Shown: positions 43,602 to 55,331 of the stretch, one piece after another
How positions within the stretch are numbered: the first letter of the stretch is position 1
Layout: each line of letters opens with the position of its first letter
DNA from: Fusarium oxysporum f. sp. lycopersici 4287
Lineage: Eukaryota > Ascomycota > Sordariomycetes > Hypocreales > Nectriaceae
Reading direction: 5' to 3'
Length of the DNA: 64,000 nt
Assembly: GCF_000149955.1 (NCBI RefSeq)
Contig: NC_030997.1
Coordinates: 434,001 to 498,000 of the forward strand
Position numbers and translations under genes: made by a program
The notes under the pieces: generated by a model
Told to the model about the DNA's origin: nothing
The model's input: the letters and a program-made list of their open reading frames with translations, nothing else
Databases searched by the model: none

Positions 43602-46600
43602 CCTCTTGGCTTATCCAGAAGCTCCCTAAGCTCACTTGAACTTCAAGCACATGTACAATGTGAGTATTGAAACTTCCCGTCTCGGATATCGGCCTCTTAG
43701 TCAAACACTGGGGTTATACGGCTGATCGGCAATGAAGCTGACAGGGCTGTCATAAAAACATGGAGCACTGCCACTGCTAGAGCTAGCTGTGCTTTTATGT
43801 CAACCTTTGTTTAAGTGGGGAAATATCCCGTCACTCCCGAGCTACCTTGCATTGTTCGTATTCACGATTCGATACTTTTACCAATTGACAATGCAATGCC
43901 CCTTTCGCCCTAAATTACCCCAGATTCGATTGAAGCCACCCCTGGGGCTATGCTTCAGCCCGATTACGAGAGGTCCAATCAAATTGGCTAGGCTTCAAGT
44001 TGTTAGACCTTTATTCCCATTTCCATCCGGAACGGTGTCTCTTTCAATTGGCAAGCATAATTCTGTTACAGTCATTGCAATACTCCATCTCACAAGTAGA
44101 TAGAAGACCTTGTACTGGTAAGTTAACACAGAAGGTTTACGTTACTAGTGAAAGTCCAAAGCTCGACCTCAGGCTGCTGAATGATGGGGTTGATACAAAC
44201 AAAGCAATCTTAGATCAGCACTCTCATAGCCCAGGAGCTTTACCGCCGAAGATCTTCAAGAGCTGTGAGCTGTTAGAAGCTATGAGCTGACGCGTCTTCC
44301 CTAAAGCCCGAGCGACCGCCCTTCCGAGCCCCTCGGAGTTTTGATGCCCTCAAATCGAACAGTCCAGATCCAAACAGCGCATCATGATACTTCTCAGCAA
44401 GAGCGGCTAAAACGGAGCGGATGTCGCTGCCGAGCGTCTCCCTTGACCGGGGCTTTGGGACTATCGGCACGTTCCGAAAGTCAATATCGAAAATAGTAGT
44501 CATCATCATGAGGCTTAGACATTGAGAGCTCCACATAATTGCTGGCCCGAGGCAGATTGCAGAGCAATAGCCAATGATAATGAGAAATATGGTCCTTTGG
44601 GGCAGACGATCGAGAACGGTGATTTAATTTCCGGCTCTTGGAAAGCTTGTTTTCGGCACTCACGCTGATCAGAAGTGCCATTCACGTGAAGAGTCTTGGC
44701 GATACGAGCTAGATATGGGGCTGACTTGATGACCTTCTTGAAACAGACTCAGGCCGAAAACATTCGCTTATGGTCTCTGATATAGAAGATTGCTGCATAG
44801 CCACCCAGGAGGTAGCCGAGACGCCCGATCTAAGGTATCCTTGAGCTTGTTGGCTTACAGCATCGAAGGCTGAAAGGGAGGGTTAGCAAGGGAGAGGATC
44901 GCCGATGTTGGTCATGAAACCACTACTTCGGATCAGTCGGACACAAAAAAACTTAATTCCAGAGATCTTACATGCTTTACGCCGAAACCAATCGGACAAA
45001 TTCAACGTGATGGCTTTGGATTTGTGTTGTTCCTCACAAGAGTAGCGGATGCGAGTAGGTTGGATGAGCCATTGACTTGGACGTGCTGATCAAGGCCAAA
45101 ATATCTAATTGTTCCTCCTTACAAATACGGTGCAGGACTGGTACAGACTGTGCTGGGTAACGATGGCAGAATTTCCAATGCCAAAGGCTCGTTGCAACTA
45201 GCAACGCGGGGGGTTATAAAGCCCGACGCATTCAGCTCAATGCATATACTCAAGTCAGTCATTGAAGTCAGCATCAAGCTGTTTAACCTTTGTTTTCACA
45301 AGCAATTACAATGGTCAGTCGAGCTTTGCGCGTGAAGCATCTTCCGAGCTATGATGTTGGCCCAAGGCCTGTAGAATCGGCTTTTCGCAGCAACAACGAC
45401 GGGTAGAGAAGACTTGATGATGAGAGAGCAAAGCTTGTATGTAGTGGTATATCCTAACACACACTAACAAATGCCGCACTGTAGTCAGCCAATGATATGT
45501 GTACAGCACGCCTTTGCATGTACCCCTCATCCATGAAATCGTTGACGTCGAAACAGTTCAAAACTTCTTCACCGCTTCTCACCAAACTTCGCAATTTTGC
45601 AATCTCATCGTAACCCCAAACCTTCAGTGACCCATCGCAATCATGACATCTTGTCCGAGGTTCAGTCGAAAGGTCTCGGAGTGCGAGTCCATTATCGCAT
45701 ATGAGTTTAATTCTAAGTCTCTGCGCACAAGCACTGAACACAGCCGCCGGCACGTTGTCTGTTTGTGTTTTGGACGGTTCTTTCAAGCAAATGCCCAAGA
45801 ATGATCGACTCGCTGTATACGGCGACGCCGCAGCTGCAGCCCACTTGTGCAGCCTCTGGATCAATCGAGGACTCCCGAAGCGTTAGTGATGGTTCTCAAA
45901 TCCAGCTTGAATTGGATCTAGCTGATAGTCGAGATTGCTGGACCACGCTCCGTCGCGACCTGATCAGCAATGATAACCTGGCTAGAGTCGGCAGGGGGCA
46001 CGGCCTTCACAAGTGCATCAACATGAATGGAGGAACTACCAGAGTCAGTCCCGGGATGGTCGCAACAGCTGTCGAGGCCATTCTCGGGGCCGTCGAAATT
46101 TACGACTGTTGCGATACTCTCGCTCGGGTCATGTAGCATTTTGGTCTCATGGAACCTGCTCTCCTTAGATCGGTAAAGTTCTTCCTTCTTTGACTGTAAT
46201 TGAACAGGTTACACAAATAACTCACCTGATCTGTATAGGTGCCTTCGCAGCTACCGTGGAATTCCCCTGTGACATCAGCCTGTGATCCCAGGGTTTGTCT
46301 AGGTTGCCTTCTCAAGAAGCGCCAGAAGCAGGTCCTTTGTCAACTAGGTTGCCGTTGGAGCTCGCTCTTGACTCTCCTTGACGAGCCACTTAGGCAAGCC
46401 CCGCGGATCATAGATTGGGAGCACGGGGGAACCGAGGTAGCTGCGGGGTAGAGATGGCTTGTCCTCGACAGACTCTACTTGTATTTACTTCGGTGGAGAG
46501 CAAGTTGGGGATGCGTGGACTTTGTACAACATGAATTAAGACGGACGTGATCTAGCAACTAGAAGACGGGAGTTGGGGTTCTAACTCGACGACTTCAGGA

Positions 46601-46955
46601 ATAAATCCAAGCGCGTCAATGGAATGGCCAGTCAACCATAGTGACGTTATGTAAGTAGACCATAATCCACCACTTTTGCGTTATCAACAGGTTCTGAGAT
46701 GGCCTATCGTCTAAACAGGACCTACGGTTACGACATTCAAGATTGGTCATCGTGGGGCGGAGAGTGGAGAGTAAGAAGCACAAGGGGGGATGATCTATCG
46801 TCGCTCATTCGGTATCGCAAAGGAGGAATTCATCATTACAGGGACGAAATTATGCTGGGAAGTCATTCATTCAAACTATACTGAAAACCACCAATCAATT
46901 GCCTGGAGGTTTCGGCAATCTCTCAGTTCCTCCATTGTAGAGACACTGATCTATT
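43602..46955. other. gene-poor stretch with unrecognised open frames
   Basis: About 3.4 kb without a supported gene. The two most coding-like frames are on the minus strand. One, 44273-44536, contains R-S-V-L-A-A-L-A-E-K-Y-H-D-A-L-F. The other, 45454-45864, contains F-D-V-N-D-F-M-D-E-G-Y-M-Q-R-R-A-V-H-I-S-L-A and could be an exon or relic of a larger protein. Neither has a clear start, introns or family. Together with the broken genes to the right this looks like decayed accessory DNA. Confidence 0.4.
45454..45864 (-). pseudogene. unrecognised open frame, possible gene relic
   Basis: 136 codons, no signal peptide. The C-terminal half is hydrophilic and regular (C-H-D-C-D-G-S-L-K-V-W-G-Y-D-E-I-A-K-L), the N-terminal half less so. 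Not matched to any family; could be a terminal exon of a lost gene. Confidence 0.25.
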
Positions 46956-48162
46956 CTACTTGCGAGGCTCGCTTCCTTCAGCATGAACAACACTGGTAGC
47001 ATCAAGCTTCTCAATATTGGCATGCATATCCACCGCCACAGCATCACCAAAGAGCTCTGAAATTTCCTCCAAGGTTTTACCACCAGTCTCGGGCAGGAAG
47101 AAGAAGTACAAGACAGAGGCGGCAGTGTTACAGGCAATAAAGAGAGCATAGAACCTCCAGCTGACCTCTGTGAGCGCCAAAGGAGTAATCTGACTAAGAA
47201 CGATAGCGACGACGGACTTGGATGACACGGCGAAGGCCATGCCCTTTGATCGAAGGAATGTTGGGAACAGCTCTGATGGGACGACCCAGATCATTGTGTT
47301 GAAGAAGATTGCAAAGGTCGCAGAGTAGATGAAGATGAAAGTGATACTTGCTCTTGCTCCAGCCATGTTACTCTCTCCAGCCTGACCATAGGTGGCACTC
47401 AAAGCCATACAGATAGCGATGGAGACGGACAAGGCGAGCGAGCCAGTCCACAATGTTCGAGCACGAGGCCATCTGTCTGCAACGATGCCCAAGTAGATGA
47501 TGGTTCCGATAACACCCATGAAACCGTAGATACCAGATACCAAGAGCGACTGTCGACCGGTGATACCAAGGATGGCATAGAATGTGTTCTGGAAGTTCTG
47601 TATGACAGAGGCGCCTGAGAGCTGGGACTGAGAGACGATGAAAGCCGCCATGAGCGTGCGGTGGAAGTATCGCATGGAAAAAAGTTCTTTGATCGCATAT
47701 GCTCAGCTGCTTGTCTCAGCAGACGCCTCAAGTTCAATCTGCTGTTGGATCTGGAATAATTCTTGTTCGATAAAGGTTTCGCCTTCGGTGTCGTGGAGGA
47801 GGTTGAGAAACCGGCGGCCTTCTTCGTGACGTCCCTTTCTGACGATTGTAAGAGATGTTAGTAGAGAGCTCAGGAAATTATCGAGATGGTAAAACTTACG
47901 CCACCGAGAAGAGAAGGGTCCGGAGAATATCGCAAACATGAGGATCAAGGGCACAGGAATTTTCATGGCCAGAGGGATTCGCCATTGAGCATCCCCCGGC
48001 AAAAACAGCACACACGAAATCCATCTCGAGGGATGGACTGGGAAGGTCGATGCGCTCCCTTGTGCCACGAAAGGCCGAGACCGGGCCCGTACGTGGGATT
48101 GATGGTAACCTGTGACCTGTAATCAGGTCTAGCATTGCAGGGTTAGACATATCTATTCCCAA
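46956..48162 (-). pseudogene. MFS sugar transporter, N-truncated, with nonsense codon
   Basis: The C-terminal half (47675-46956) is well preserved: transmembrane helices about 7-12, with R-Y-F-H-R-T-L-M-A-A-F-I-V-S-Q-S-Q-L-S-G-A-S, F-N-T-M-I-W-V-V-P-S-E-L-F-P and the sugar-porter end P-E-T-G-G-K-T-L-E-E-I-S-E-L-F-G-D. Upstream in the same frame is K-G-R-H-E-E-G-R-R-F-L-N-L-L-H-D-T-E-G-E-T and then S-S-stop-A-Y-A-I-K-E-L-F-S-M, where TGA at 47705-47703 replaces a residue that is normally Trp. Further upstream, G-D-A-Q-W-R-I-P-L-A and S-R-W fragments are out of phase with the next piece, and helices 1-5 are missing. The gene is dead or at best makes a fragment. Confidence 0.85.
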
Positions 48163-48759
48163 AACCTCAATTTAAGTTTCCTACAGTCGTGCTTTGAACG
48201 ACTCATCAACGATCGGCTCATTGGCTGTTGTTCGTGAACCGGCATGTTAGACCCTCTCTCTTTTCTGGCCTTAGTTGTGACGATCCAGGTTGGGCAAAGC
48301 CAAAGTCAGTTCCAGCAGTCTGCACCCCTGTTGTCATTGGTGGACCGATCTTCCATCATTATTAATCTAACGGGTCGACCTTCCTCGTCCTAAAGACTAT
48401 CAAAACCGTGATGGCGTCCCCACCATGTCGATCGTGGAGTGCATCACTCCATTGTGTTAAATCAGAAGTGTATTTTCTAACCTTAAGACTGACTCATAAA
48501 CTCAATACCGCCACGACCTTCTAATTACTCCAAACCATCTTCTCAGCCCCGATGGCACCGACATACGTGTCATCACAAAACCTTCAGCCAAACTTTGCTC
48601 ATGCGTCAGTATTTATCGACAAATCTGAAAGCTATGCGCCTTACCTAGAAGTCAAATACGCCTCATCTAAGCCGCCTTCGAGCTTTCTCCGCAGCCTCCG
48701 TAGCAGTTATCCCCTCAGCGAATTGCCATCCACACGTCGATCAGGGACATAATCTAATC
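48163..48759. other. intergenic, no gene seen
   Basis: Where the missing N-terminal half of the transporter gene would lie. No transporter-like frame could be found here. Confidence 0.45.
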
Positions 48760-49280
48760 CTGATTTTGCCTGATTAGCTATATAGCCTCTTCCCTCTTCT
48801 TCTCGGTCAATCTCTTCAGCTCGTAGAGGACCTTATACAGGGCCTTCTTTTCTCGCTGGGCAACTTAGATAACCCCTGGAGGGAATCTATTCTGCTTAGC
48901 TATATAAGTAATATTATTATAGTTAAAGAGAGCTAGCTAGATAAGGAATTAACTATTAAGCTTATTATATTCCTGCATACAGATGGATTTCTATATAGCC
49001 TCGTATTACTATTTAAGAGCCTTATAGGTAGGTCGGCCCTGAAGAGTCACCTTATATGCTATTGCAACCTGAGGTGTAACCACAGATCCGTGAGTGTAGT
49101 TATGAAGGTCTGCTTGGTTTGGGTGATTTTAGTAGAAGAATGCCCTTATTGGTGCGGGAGCTGCCATCTTGAAGATCTGGGGTTTTTATGGTATTAAGCT
49201 AACCTATCTTGGCCGAGGGATTAGAGGCACCATCTTATATGCCTTCAAGGCCGGTCAAAGAGTCATAATCTAGGTTTTCC
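48760..49280 (-). repeat. AT-rich, RIP-like degenerated repeat relic
   Basis: AT-rich segment full of TAG, TAA and TATA steps. Read on the minus strand, one frame gives a coding-like stretch (for example R-F-P-P-G-V-I, then V-A-Q-R-E-K-K-A-L-Y-K-V-L-Y-E-L-K-R-L) broken by at least five TAG/TAA codons at positions where CAG/CAA (Gln) would fit. That is the pattern left by repeat-induced point mutation (C-to-T). It is probably a dead transposon ORF, family not identified. Confidence 0.5.
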
Positions 49281-49557
49281 TCATATCAACTTTACGCTGT
49301 AGCAATTAGTCAGGCATTTTGGTATAATGTCTAAGTTGTGAGCCAGATGTGTTATTTGCAGTTGAGACTTGTGGCTGAGAGCTTAATTCAGCACAGAGAA
49401 CTTAGTGGAGTGCATCACGCGAAACCACCTGCCTAGAGATCAGTCAGGAGACGGCTTTCGGAGCGTATCGACCTTCCACTTTCTCAGTGCGAGGCCTTTC
49501 TTTTCTTAATTATCTACCAACCTCAACATCCATCACAGAGAGAATGGTTGGAAACCA
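49281..49557. other. intergenic, no gene seen
   Basis: Flank between the AT-rich relic and the broken peptidase gene. Confidence 0.4.
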
Positions 49558-50457
49558 ATGGCTCCATCAATCCTCCTGACACAAGCAGATATTCGCAACC
49601 GGGTCGTCCGAGTGCAAAATGCAGTCAAGGAGGCTGGAATGGATCTTCTTGTGCTCAACGGCACAGCGAACCACTGCTTCTTCGCCGGACTCGGTGGCCT
49701 GCCCGAAGTGAGGCCCATTTTCCTCGTCATATGGCCCAGCTCTGCGCCTGCGTTCATCTCCCCCCGAATTGAGGCCCCTATCATTCGCACGAAATGCACC
49801 GAAGAGGTCGTGGCTGAATGGGGTGCTTGGGATGAGCCGTGAATGTACCGATCGTTCGGTGATGATCTGGCCTCATACATTCAAAAAGTGGCTCCAAAGG
49901 CTGCTACAATCAGTCTTGATTCCAATACGGTCACCGCAGCTAATCTTGAGTTGCTCAAGAACAAGTTGGCATCAGCAGACATTGTGGACGCCTCTGCCTG
50001 CATCAGTCAAGTTCACCGAGACGGCGATGCGGCACAAACCGGGATTCTCAGAAGCTGTGCTGATGTTGCTGCTCACAAGTTCAAGGGAGCTCGGGGGGCC
50101 ACAGCCCCTGGTGTCCCAGAGTGGAAAGTTGCTCTCCGCGGCTACACAGCTGCCGTGGAGCGGGCATCCAAATATCTCGAGGGTGACGAGAACCACTCAC
50201 CGCTCGACTCCAGCTTCACTGTCTTTGGTAGCGGCCGCATCCGCTCGGCGCATGCCCATTCCGTGGCCTCGAACCGTATCATGAGGGATGGTGAGCTTGT
50301 TCAGATCTGCTGCTGCACCCCTACACTGTTTGGACACGATATGTGTTTCGACCGTTCTATCGCTGTGGGCCCCAAGGAGCTTCCTGAAGATGTTCTCAAG
50401 GTGGTCAACGCTGCGCATGAGGCTTCAACAGCAGCGTGGAAGGTGGTTCGCGCATGA
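49558..50457 (+). pseudogene. M24 (creatinase/prolidase) family peptidase, nonsense codon and 3-prime truncation
   Basis: The first 94 codons (A-D-I-R-N-R-V-V-R-V-Q-N-A, D-L-L-V-L-N-G-T-A-N-H-C-F-F-A-G-L-G-G) match the creatinase N-terminal domain. TGA at 49840-49842 then interrupts the frame, and the same frame continues M-Y-R-S-F-G-D-D for 204 more codons (G-R-I-R-S-A-H-A-H-S, D-G-E-L-V-Q-I). It stops at H-E-A-S-T-A-A-W-K-V-V-R where a full M24 protein would have another 100 or so residues, including most metal ligands. CGA or GGA to TGA is one base change. Intact members cleave Xaa-Pro or creatine-like substrates. Confidence 0.85.
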
Positions 50458-50561
50458 AAAAGCCAGCATAGGGAAATATACTAATATTGAATTTATTTAC
50501 AGAGAAATTCTAAGTTCTAAATGCGTATCCTTGGATCCAACAAGAATCTTCCTATTACCTT

Positions 50562-52229
50562 CTAGCTTCTGCAATATACCGAGTCCAACGCGAACGAGTT
50601 AGGTCGGTGAACCCAGTCGGGCGTACAAGGGTCCTCGCTATTATTGATCCATTCACCTTGAGGACTGCTAGCAACGAACCAAATCGTAGTCTCTCCGCTA
50701 TCAGGCATAGTGAACTGGAAATTTGCGCTGATCCACGTCTTCGTCTGTTCCGCACTGGTTGGGTATCTGTTCCCGATCCTGTCGTCGTCTTGGTAAACGC
50801 GGACATATGGAACCAAGCTGCCGCCACTATTTTGAGGAATCGAGTAGTACTCATCCCACCACCACCTATAGCTGCAGTAGAACGTGGTGCCAGGGCAGGC
50901 CTTGACATCCTGGTAAATCCACATGCTCTTGTCGAAGTCAAACTGGCCAGTCTGGAGCCGATAAGAGGTACCGCCCTCGCCGCCAGGAACGGGCCTCAAG
51001 GCGACGGGATCTTTACCGCCAGGATTAGGATCCTCCTGCCACGGAGAGAACTTGCCGTCATCGAAACCGCCGTTGATGATGGAGGTGTCATATGAGCAGG
51101 TCGGAGCTGGCTCAATACCGGTGTCGCAGAAGCAGCGCGTCTCGTAAGTCTTTACACCAGTTCGGTCCGGGCTGAGCTGAGTGACAGTACCCATGTAGAG
51201 GCTGCACTGTATGTCTTTCTCGTATAAGAATGTCACACAGTTACTCTTCTGCTGGCAAGCCGCGTAGCAATCAAGAACAGAGGAAGACGGGCCTTCGCCC
51301 AAGTATCTCCAATCGTTAGAACCACTCCATACATATCCCCTTGCACCGCAGTTGGCGCCTTCAGGTGTTGGTTTCTCCATGTTATTGATGCAACCGGTGG
51401 CGGTTTCAGAAGCAGTGGTGGTAGCCTCAGTAGTGGTGGTAGCCTCTTCTGTGGTGGTGGTAGCACCCTCAGTGGTAGCAGTGGTGTCTTCAGAAGTGGC
51501 GGTTGTCTCTCCAGTAGTAGTGGTGTCTCCTGAAGTGGAAGCCTCTTCTGTAGTGGTAGCATCTTCGCTGGTGGTGGGAGCGGCTTCACTTGTGGCATCC
51601 CTAACAAATATCTCTGGATGACCTCTTCGAACGAAGTTTCTCGGGACAATGGTCGCGGCAGCATCTTCGGTAGTGGTTGCCGCTTCAGTTGTCGTCGCGG
51701 GGATCTCCTCGGTGTAGGTGGCAGTAAAGGGATCATTGTAGACAGGAGGCTCTGGCTCGGTACACTCAGTTGAGGTAGTGGTGCCCAGGGTAGTGCCGGT
51801 GGATGAGTCGCTCTCACTGGCGGTAGTGGTGATGTCAGTTGAGAGGGCAGAACCCGAGGTGGTCGACTGCTCGGCGCTGGTGGAACCAGATTCAGTCTTG
51901 CTGGTAGCGAGAGTAGTCTCGGTTGAGGTTGCAGATGCAGACTCAGTGGCAGATTCGCTCTCGCTAACAGTGAGACTGGTCTCAGTGGAAGCACCAGTGG
52001 TTGAAGCACTCTCACTGACAATAAGCGAAGACTCAGTTGAGGTACCAGATAAAGGCTCAGTCAAGCTGGAGTCCTTGGTATGAGTCGTAGCAGAGCCAGT
52101 CGCGACACTGGTCTCAGCAGTAGTCGTAACGACCGCTACGGAGCTCGAAGAGGGGCGGCATGGCCCAGCATTAACGAAAGGGCTGAGCGCCGCAGCAATA
52201 ACAAACGAACGGACGAAATGGCGAGCCAT
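50562..52229 (-). CDS. secreted mucin-like Ser/Thr-rich protein with PAN/Apple-like and jelly-roll domains
   Basis: A single exon, 555 residues. Signal peptide MARHFVRSFVIAAALSPFVNA, then about 270 residues of Ser/Thr/Glu-rich low complexity with T-T-T-E-A-type repeats, likely heavily O-glycosylated. A K-R-like processing context (V-P-R-N-F-V-R-R-G) falls within it. Next is a disulfide-rich module with C-Y-A-A-C-Q-Q-K-S-N-C-V-T-F-L-Y, like a PAN/Apple adhesion domain, and then a carbohydrate-binding-type beta-sandwich (I-I-N-G-G-F-D-D-G-K-F-S-P-W) ending C-R-S. Probably a wall or matrix surface protein. The antisense frame is also open because of the repeats, but has no signal or domain. Confidence 0.85.
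   Translation of the reverse strand: MARHFVRSFVIAAALSPFVNAGPCRPSSSSVAVVTTTAETSVATGSATTHTKDSSLTEPLSGTSTESSLIVSESASTTGASTETSLTVSESESATESASATSTETTLATSKTESGSTSAEQSTTSGSALSTDITTTASESDSSTGTTLGTTTSTECTEPEPPVYNDPFTATYTEEIPATTTEAATTTEDAAATIVPRNFVRRGHPEIFVRDATSEAAPTTSEDATTTEEASTSGDTTTTGETTATSEDTTATTEGATTTTEEATTTTEATTTASETATGCINNMEKPTPEGANCGARGYVWSGSNDWRYLGEGPSSSVLDCYAACQQKSNCVTFLYEKDIQCSLYMGTVTQLSPDRTGVKTYETRCFCDTGIEPAPTCSYDTSIINGGFDDGKFSPWQEDPNPGGKDPVALRPVPGGEGGTSYRLQTGQFDFDKSMWIYQDVKACPGTTFYCSYRWWWDEYYSIPQNSGGSLVPYVRVYQDDDRIGNRYPTSAEQTKTWISANFQFTMPDSGETTIWFVASSPQGEWINNSEDPCTPDWVHRPNSFALDSVYCRS
51360..52140 (-). repeat. low-complexity Thr/Ser/Glu coding repeat
   Basis: Within the mucin-like gene, short GTGGTAGT/GTGGTGGTA-type units (plus strand) encode Thr-Thr-Glu/Ala runs. 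Imperfect tandem units of this kind often vary in number between strains. Confidence 0.7.
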
Positions 52230-54388
52230 CTCTGCGATAATCGTGATTTTCTGGCTATAACAAAAACGCGACAATCTAGAGAAACAAAGTTTGGGGGGAG
52301 ATCTGGGTTTAATCTTTCTCTTCCCCTGGTAAATCCTGCCTTAACAACCTCGTGTTGGGCTTGGCGGTCATTATTTAGTGTAGATCCTTTTGAAGCTATT
52401 GATAACTAGTCTTCCCAAACAAGATCAAGCGTCTCGTTAGTTGAGTGTTTTTAGAAAGGTTTTATCGATAGTGCCAGCGTGATTCGAGCTGAGGCCGTTA
52501 GTTTTACAGGGGCTGTCAGGGGCAGCGCCACGATTATTGGCTCTTGGGACTCAGCTTTTGGCGAGGGAAATTAGTAGCGTCATCGCTAGTGGAAAATCCA
52601 ACAAACATCGTATTCCTACCCTGGATTGATATTTTGCTTTCAGGGCATTTATATATTATTGAAGATACAGCTTTAATTATCGCTTTGAACTCATAAGTCC
52701 TGATTTTTGGTTATTATTTACAACATTGAGGCCGGATATTGTACCACGCCAGTCGTTCATATTGCGGCTTGCCATGGTGACGATATGTCGTTGCTGTTTA
52801 ATGCCCAGCCTGTGGAAAACCCTACTTTTCTCCTGCATGGTTCATGAGCTCACTACACCGCATGGACGCTTTGTCAGGCAACATTAAGTGGCTGTTTTAG
52901 AATAAAGTTTTAGCAAAGCCGTGTTAATTCCAAGCGATTCATTAGTCACTACCTTAAGCATCGCATTTACATTCCGCATTCGACTCTATCAATCAACCAT
53001 GGTGCATAGTCATGAGATTTGACCAATTCAATATGTACTCAAGCCTCCTTCTTTGACATGCACACCATGTTTCCATTGTTGCCTTAGGATAATCAAGCTT
53101 TATCGAACACGAGGCGTCTAAATATTAAGACCTACCCAATCACACGATTTACATCCATACATGAGCAGTCTGTTCGGTAATACGCGTGGCTCTGGCCCCA
53201 ATTATCCCCAATCTTAAAAAGCCCATATGCGAGCGACGCAACAAAGCCCTTCGGAGGAACTTTGACCAAAGAGCGGAATTCTTACAAACATTCAACAGTG
53301 GAGACTTCCGACACGACATATCGATCCTTCAAAGATACGGTGAGCATCAGATCATGAACTTCACCCATCTTCACGTCCTTCCTCTTTCAAACTATGCAAA
53401 GTCCGTCTAGCACCTCTCGAAACTTGATTTACGCGCTCTCCAATCAAAAGTACCTTCCAAAAGTGATCTACCTCAGCTCTAGATCAGGGCATCTCTTCGC
53501 GAAGATCTACAAGCTGAACTAGTAAGCAATAGCGGGAGAATATCCCGCATCATTCGAGAAGGCCTTCATATTAGACCTAGTAGGATCGACGGAAAAGATA
53601 AGACGGAGATAGATGCTATGTTTGGAAGGTAGGGGATGGAATAGGATGCAACAGGTATTGGCATCAGCAATGCAATAGGTGCATCTAGAAACTAGGCGAC
53701 AGACTGGCCACAGAGGTGTATCCTATGCAGGTCGATGCGTGCGTTATCGCAGGGCTGCTATTGCGTGGTGGTGGCTACAAAAGTTCTATGTAGTTTCCAG
53801 TTTCAGAATATTGGGCCATTGTGATTGATGGCGCATGACCGAATTATAGCAGTGAACCCCGCCCAGAGTAGTAGTGCAGATGCGCTTTGATGCTTGGCGA
53901 TTCCTCGGGCTAAATAACTCCGGTTGGTCTGTAGAATGCTGACGCGATGATCCTTCGGCATTAATCGTAGATCTTGGGGGGATAGGCCGATCAAAGACAC
54001 GCTGTAGATCAGCTCTTCGATGACTCTCACCAGCTTCATAATTATATTCATCTTGAAGCTCTTTTTCGTCCAATGTTGACCTTTCGTCCTATTTATCCGT
54101 CATATCCACAGTGTTATTGGCGATAGAGTTATCGACTTTCCTCATCGGGATACTGACCCCTGCTGCCAAGGGCCTTATATGCCGATCACTTTCACGGGAG
54201 CATGATAAGGTTAATGCTTCTTCTAAATGCCGAACTAGACTACGGAACAACGGAGCTTAGTACCAGAAAGGCAGGTCCGCCTATTCGCAAAGTCCGAAGA
54301 TACAACCAAGCAAGCTTATCGCGGGATAGTAACCAGAGAGGCAGGTAAGAAAGCACAACAACATCCATAGCTATGTTTGATTCTCGAA
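52230..54388. other. intergenic, no gene seen
   Basis: About 2.1 kb upstream of the trypsin gene. Small open frames at 53186-53410 (plus) and 53786-54073 (minus) have no recognisable features. Nothing supported. Confidence 0.5.
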
Positions 54389-54396
54389 TATAAAAG
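54389..54396 (+). promoter_or_regulatory. TATA box of the trypsin gene
   Basis: TATAAAAG, 93 bases before the start codon, followed by a CT-rich leader. A standard strong fungal promoter arrangement. Confidence 0.55.
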
Positions 54397-54481
54397 GATG
54401 ATGATGGGCTATTCGAAGTAGTCTATCATCAACCACTCTTCACTCTTCAACTCTCTTCTCTTGGATATCTATCTCTTCACC

Positions 54482-55331
54482 ATGGTCAAGTTCGCTTCCG
54501 TCGTTGCACTTGTTGCTCCCCTGGCTGCTGCCGCTCCTCAGGAGATCCCCAACATCGTTGGCGGCACTTCTGCCAGCGCTGGCGACTTCCCCTTCATCGT
54601 GAGCATCAGCCGCAACGGTGGCCCCTGGTGTGGAGGTTCTCTCCTCAACGCCAACACCGTCTTGACTGCTGCCCACTGCGTTTCCGGATACGCTCAGAGC
54701 GGTTTCCAGATTCGTGCTGGCAGTCTGGTAAGTCTTCTACGATTTGGGGGATAGGAGCGGCCTCACTAACCTCTTTGACAGTCTCGCACTTCTGGTGGTG
54801 TTACCTCGTCGCTTTCCTCCGTCAGAGTTCACCCTAGCTACAGCGGAAACAACAACGATCTTGCTATTCTGAAGCTCTCTACTTCCATCCCCTCCGGCGG
54901 AAACATCGGCTATGCTCGCCTGGCTGCTTCCGGCTCTGACCCTGTCGCTGGATCTTCTGCCACAGTTGCTGGCTGGTAAGTCGTTCTCTGACATTTGAGA
55001 TAATATATGCTAACTCTCATCCAGGGGCGCTACCTCTGAGGGCGGCAGCTCTACTCCCGTCAACCTTCTGAAGGTTACTGTCCCTATCGTCTCTCGTGCT
55101 ACCTGCCGAGCTCAGTACGGCACCTCTGCCATCACCAACCAGATGTTCTGTGCTGGTGTTTCTTCCGGCGGTAAGGACTCTTGCCAGGGTGACAGCGGCG
55201 GCCCCATCGTCGACAGCTCCAACACTCTTATCGGTGCTGTCTCTTGGGGTAACGGATGTGCCCGACCCAACTACTCTGGTGTCTATGCCAGCGTTGGTGC
55301 CCTCCGCTCTTTCATTGACACCTACGCTTAA
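54482..55331 (+). CDS. secreted trypsin (S1 serine protease)
   Basis: Three exons, 54482-54727, 54782-54975 and 55025-55331, give 248 residues, the length of the characterised F. oxysporum trypsin precursor, which I recognise it to match almost exactly. Signal peptide [18 protein letters not shown], short propeptide P-Q-E-I-P-N, and mature start I-V-G-G. The triad is His 65 (L-T-A-A-H-C), Asp 108 (N-N-N-D-L-A-I-L) and Ser 204 (G-D-S-G-G). Asp 198 (K-D-S-C-Q-G-D) gives Lys/Arg specificity. Trypsins are rare in fungi and concentrated in plant and insect pathogens. It is secreted and probably works in nutrition or host protein attack. Confidence 0.97.

Noticed and set aside
50607..52083. Long open frames antisense to the mucin-like gene, rich in Val/Ser
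   Set aside because: They arise from the Thr/Ser/Glu repeat codons read backwards; no start context, signal peptide or domain supports them.
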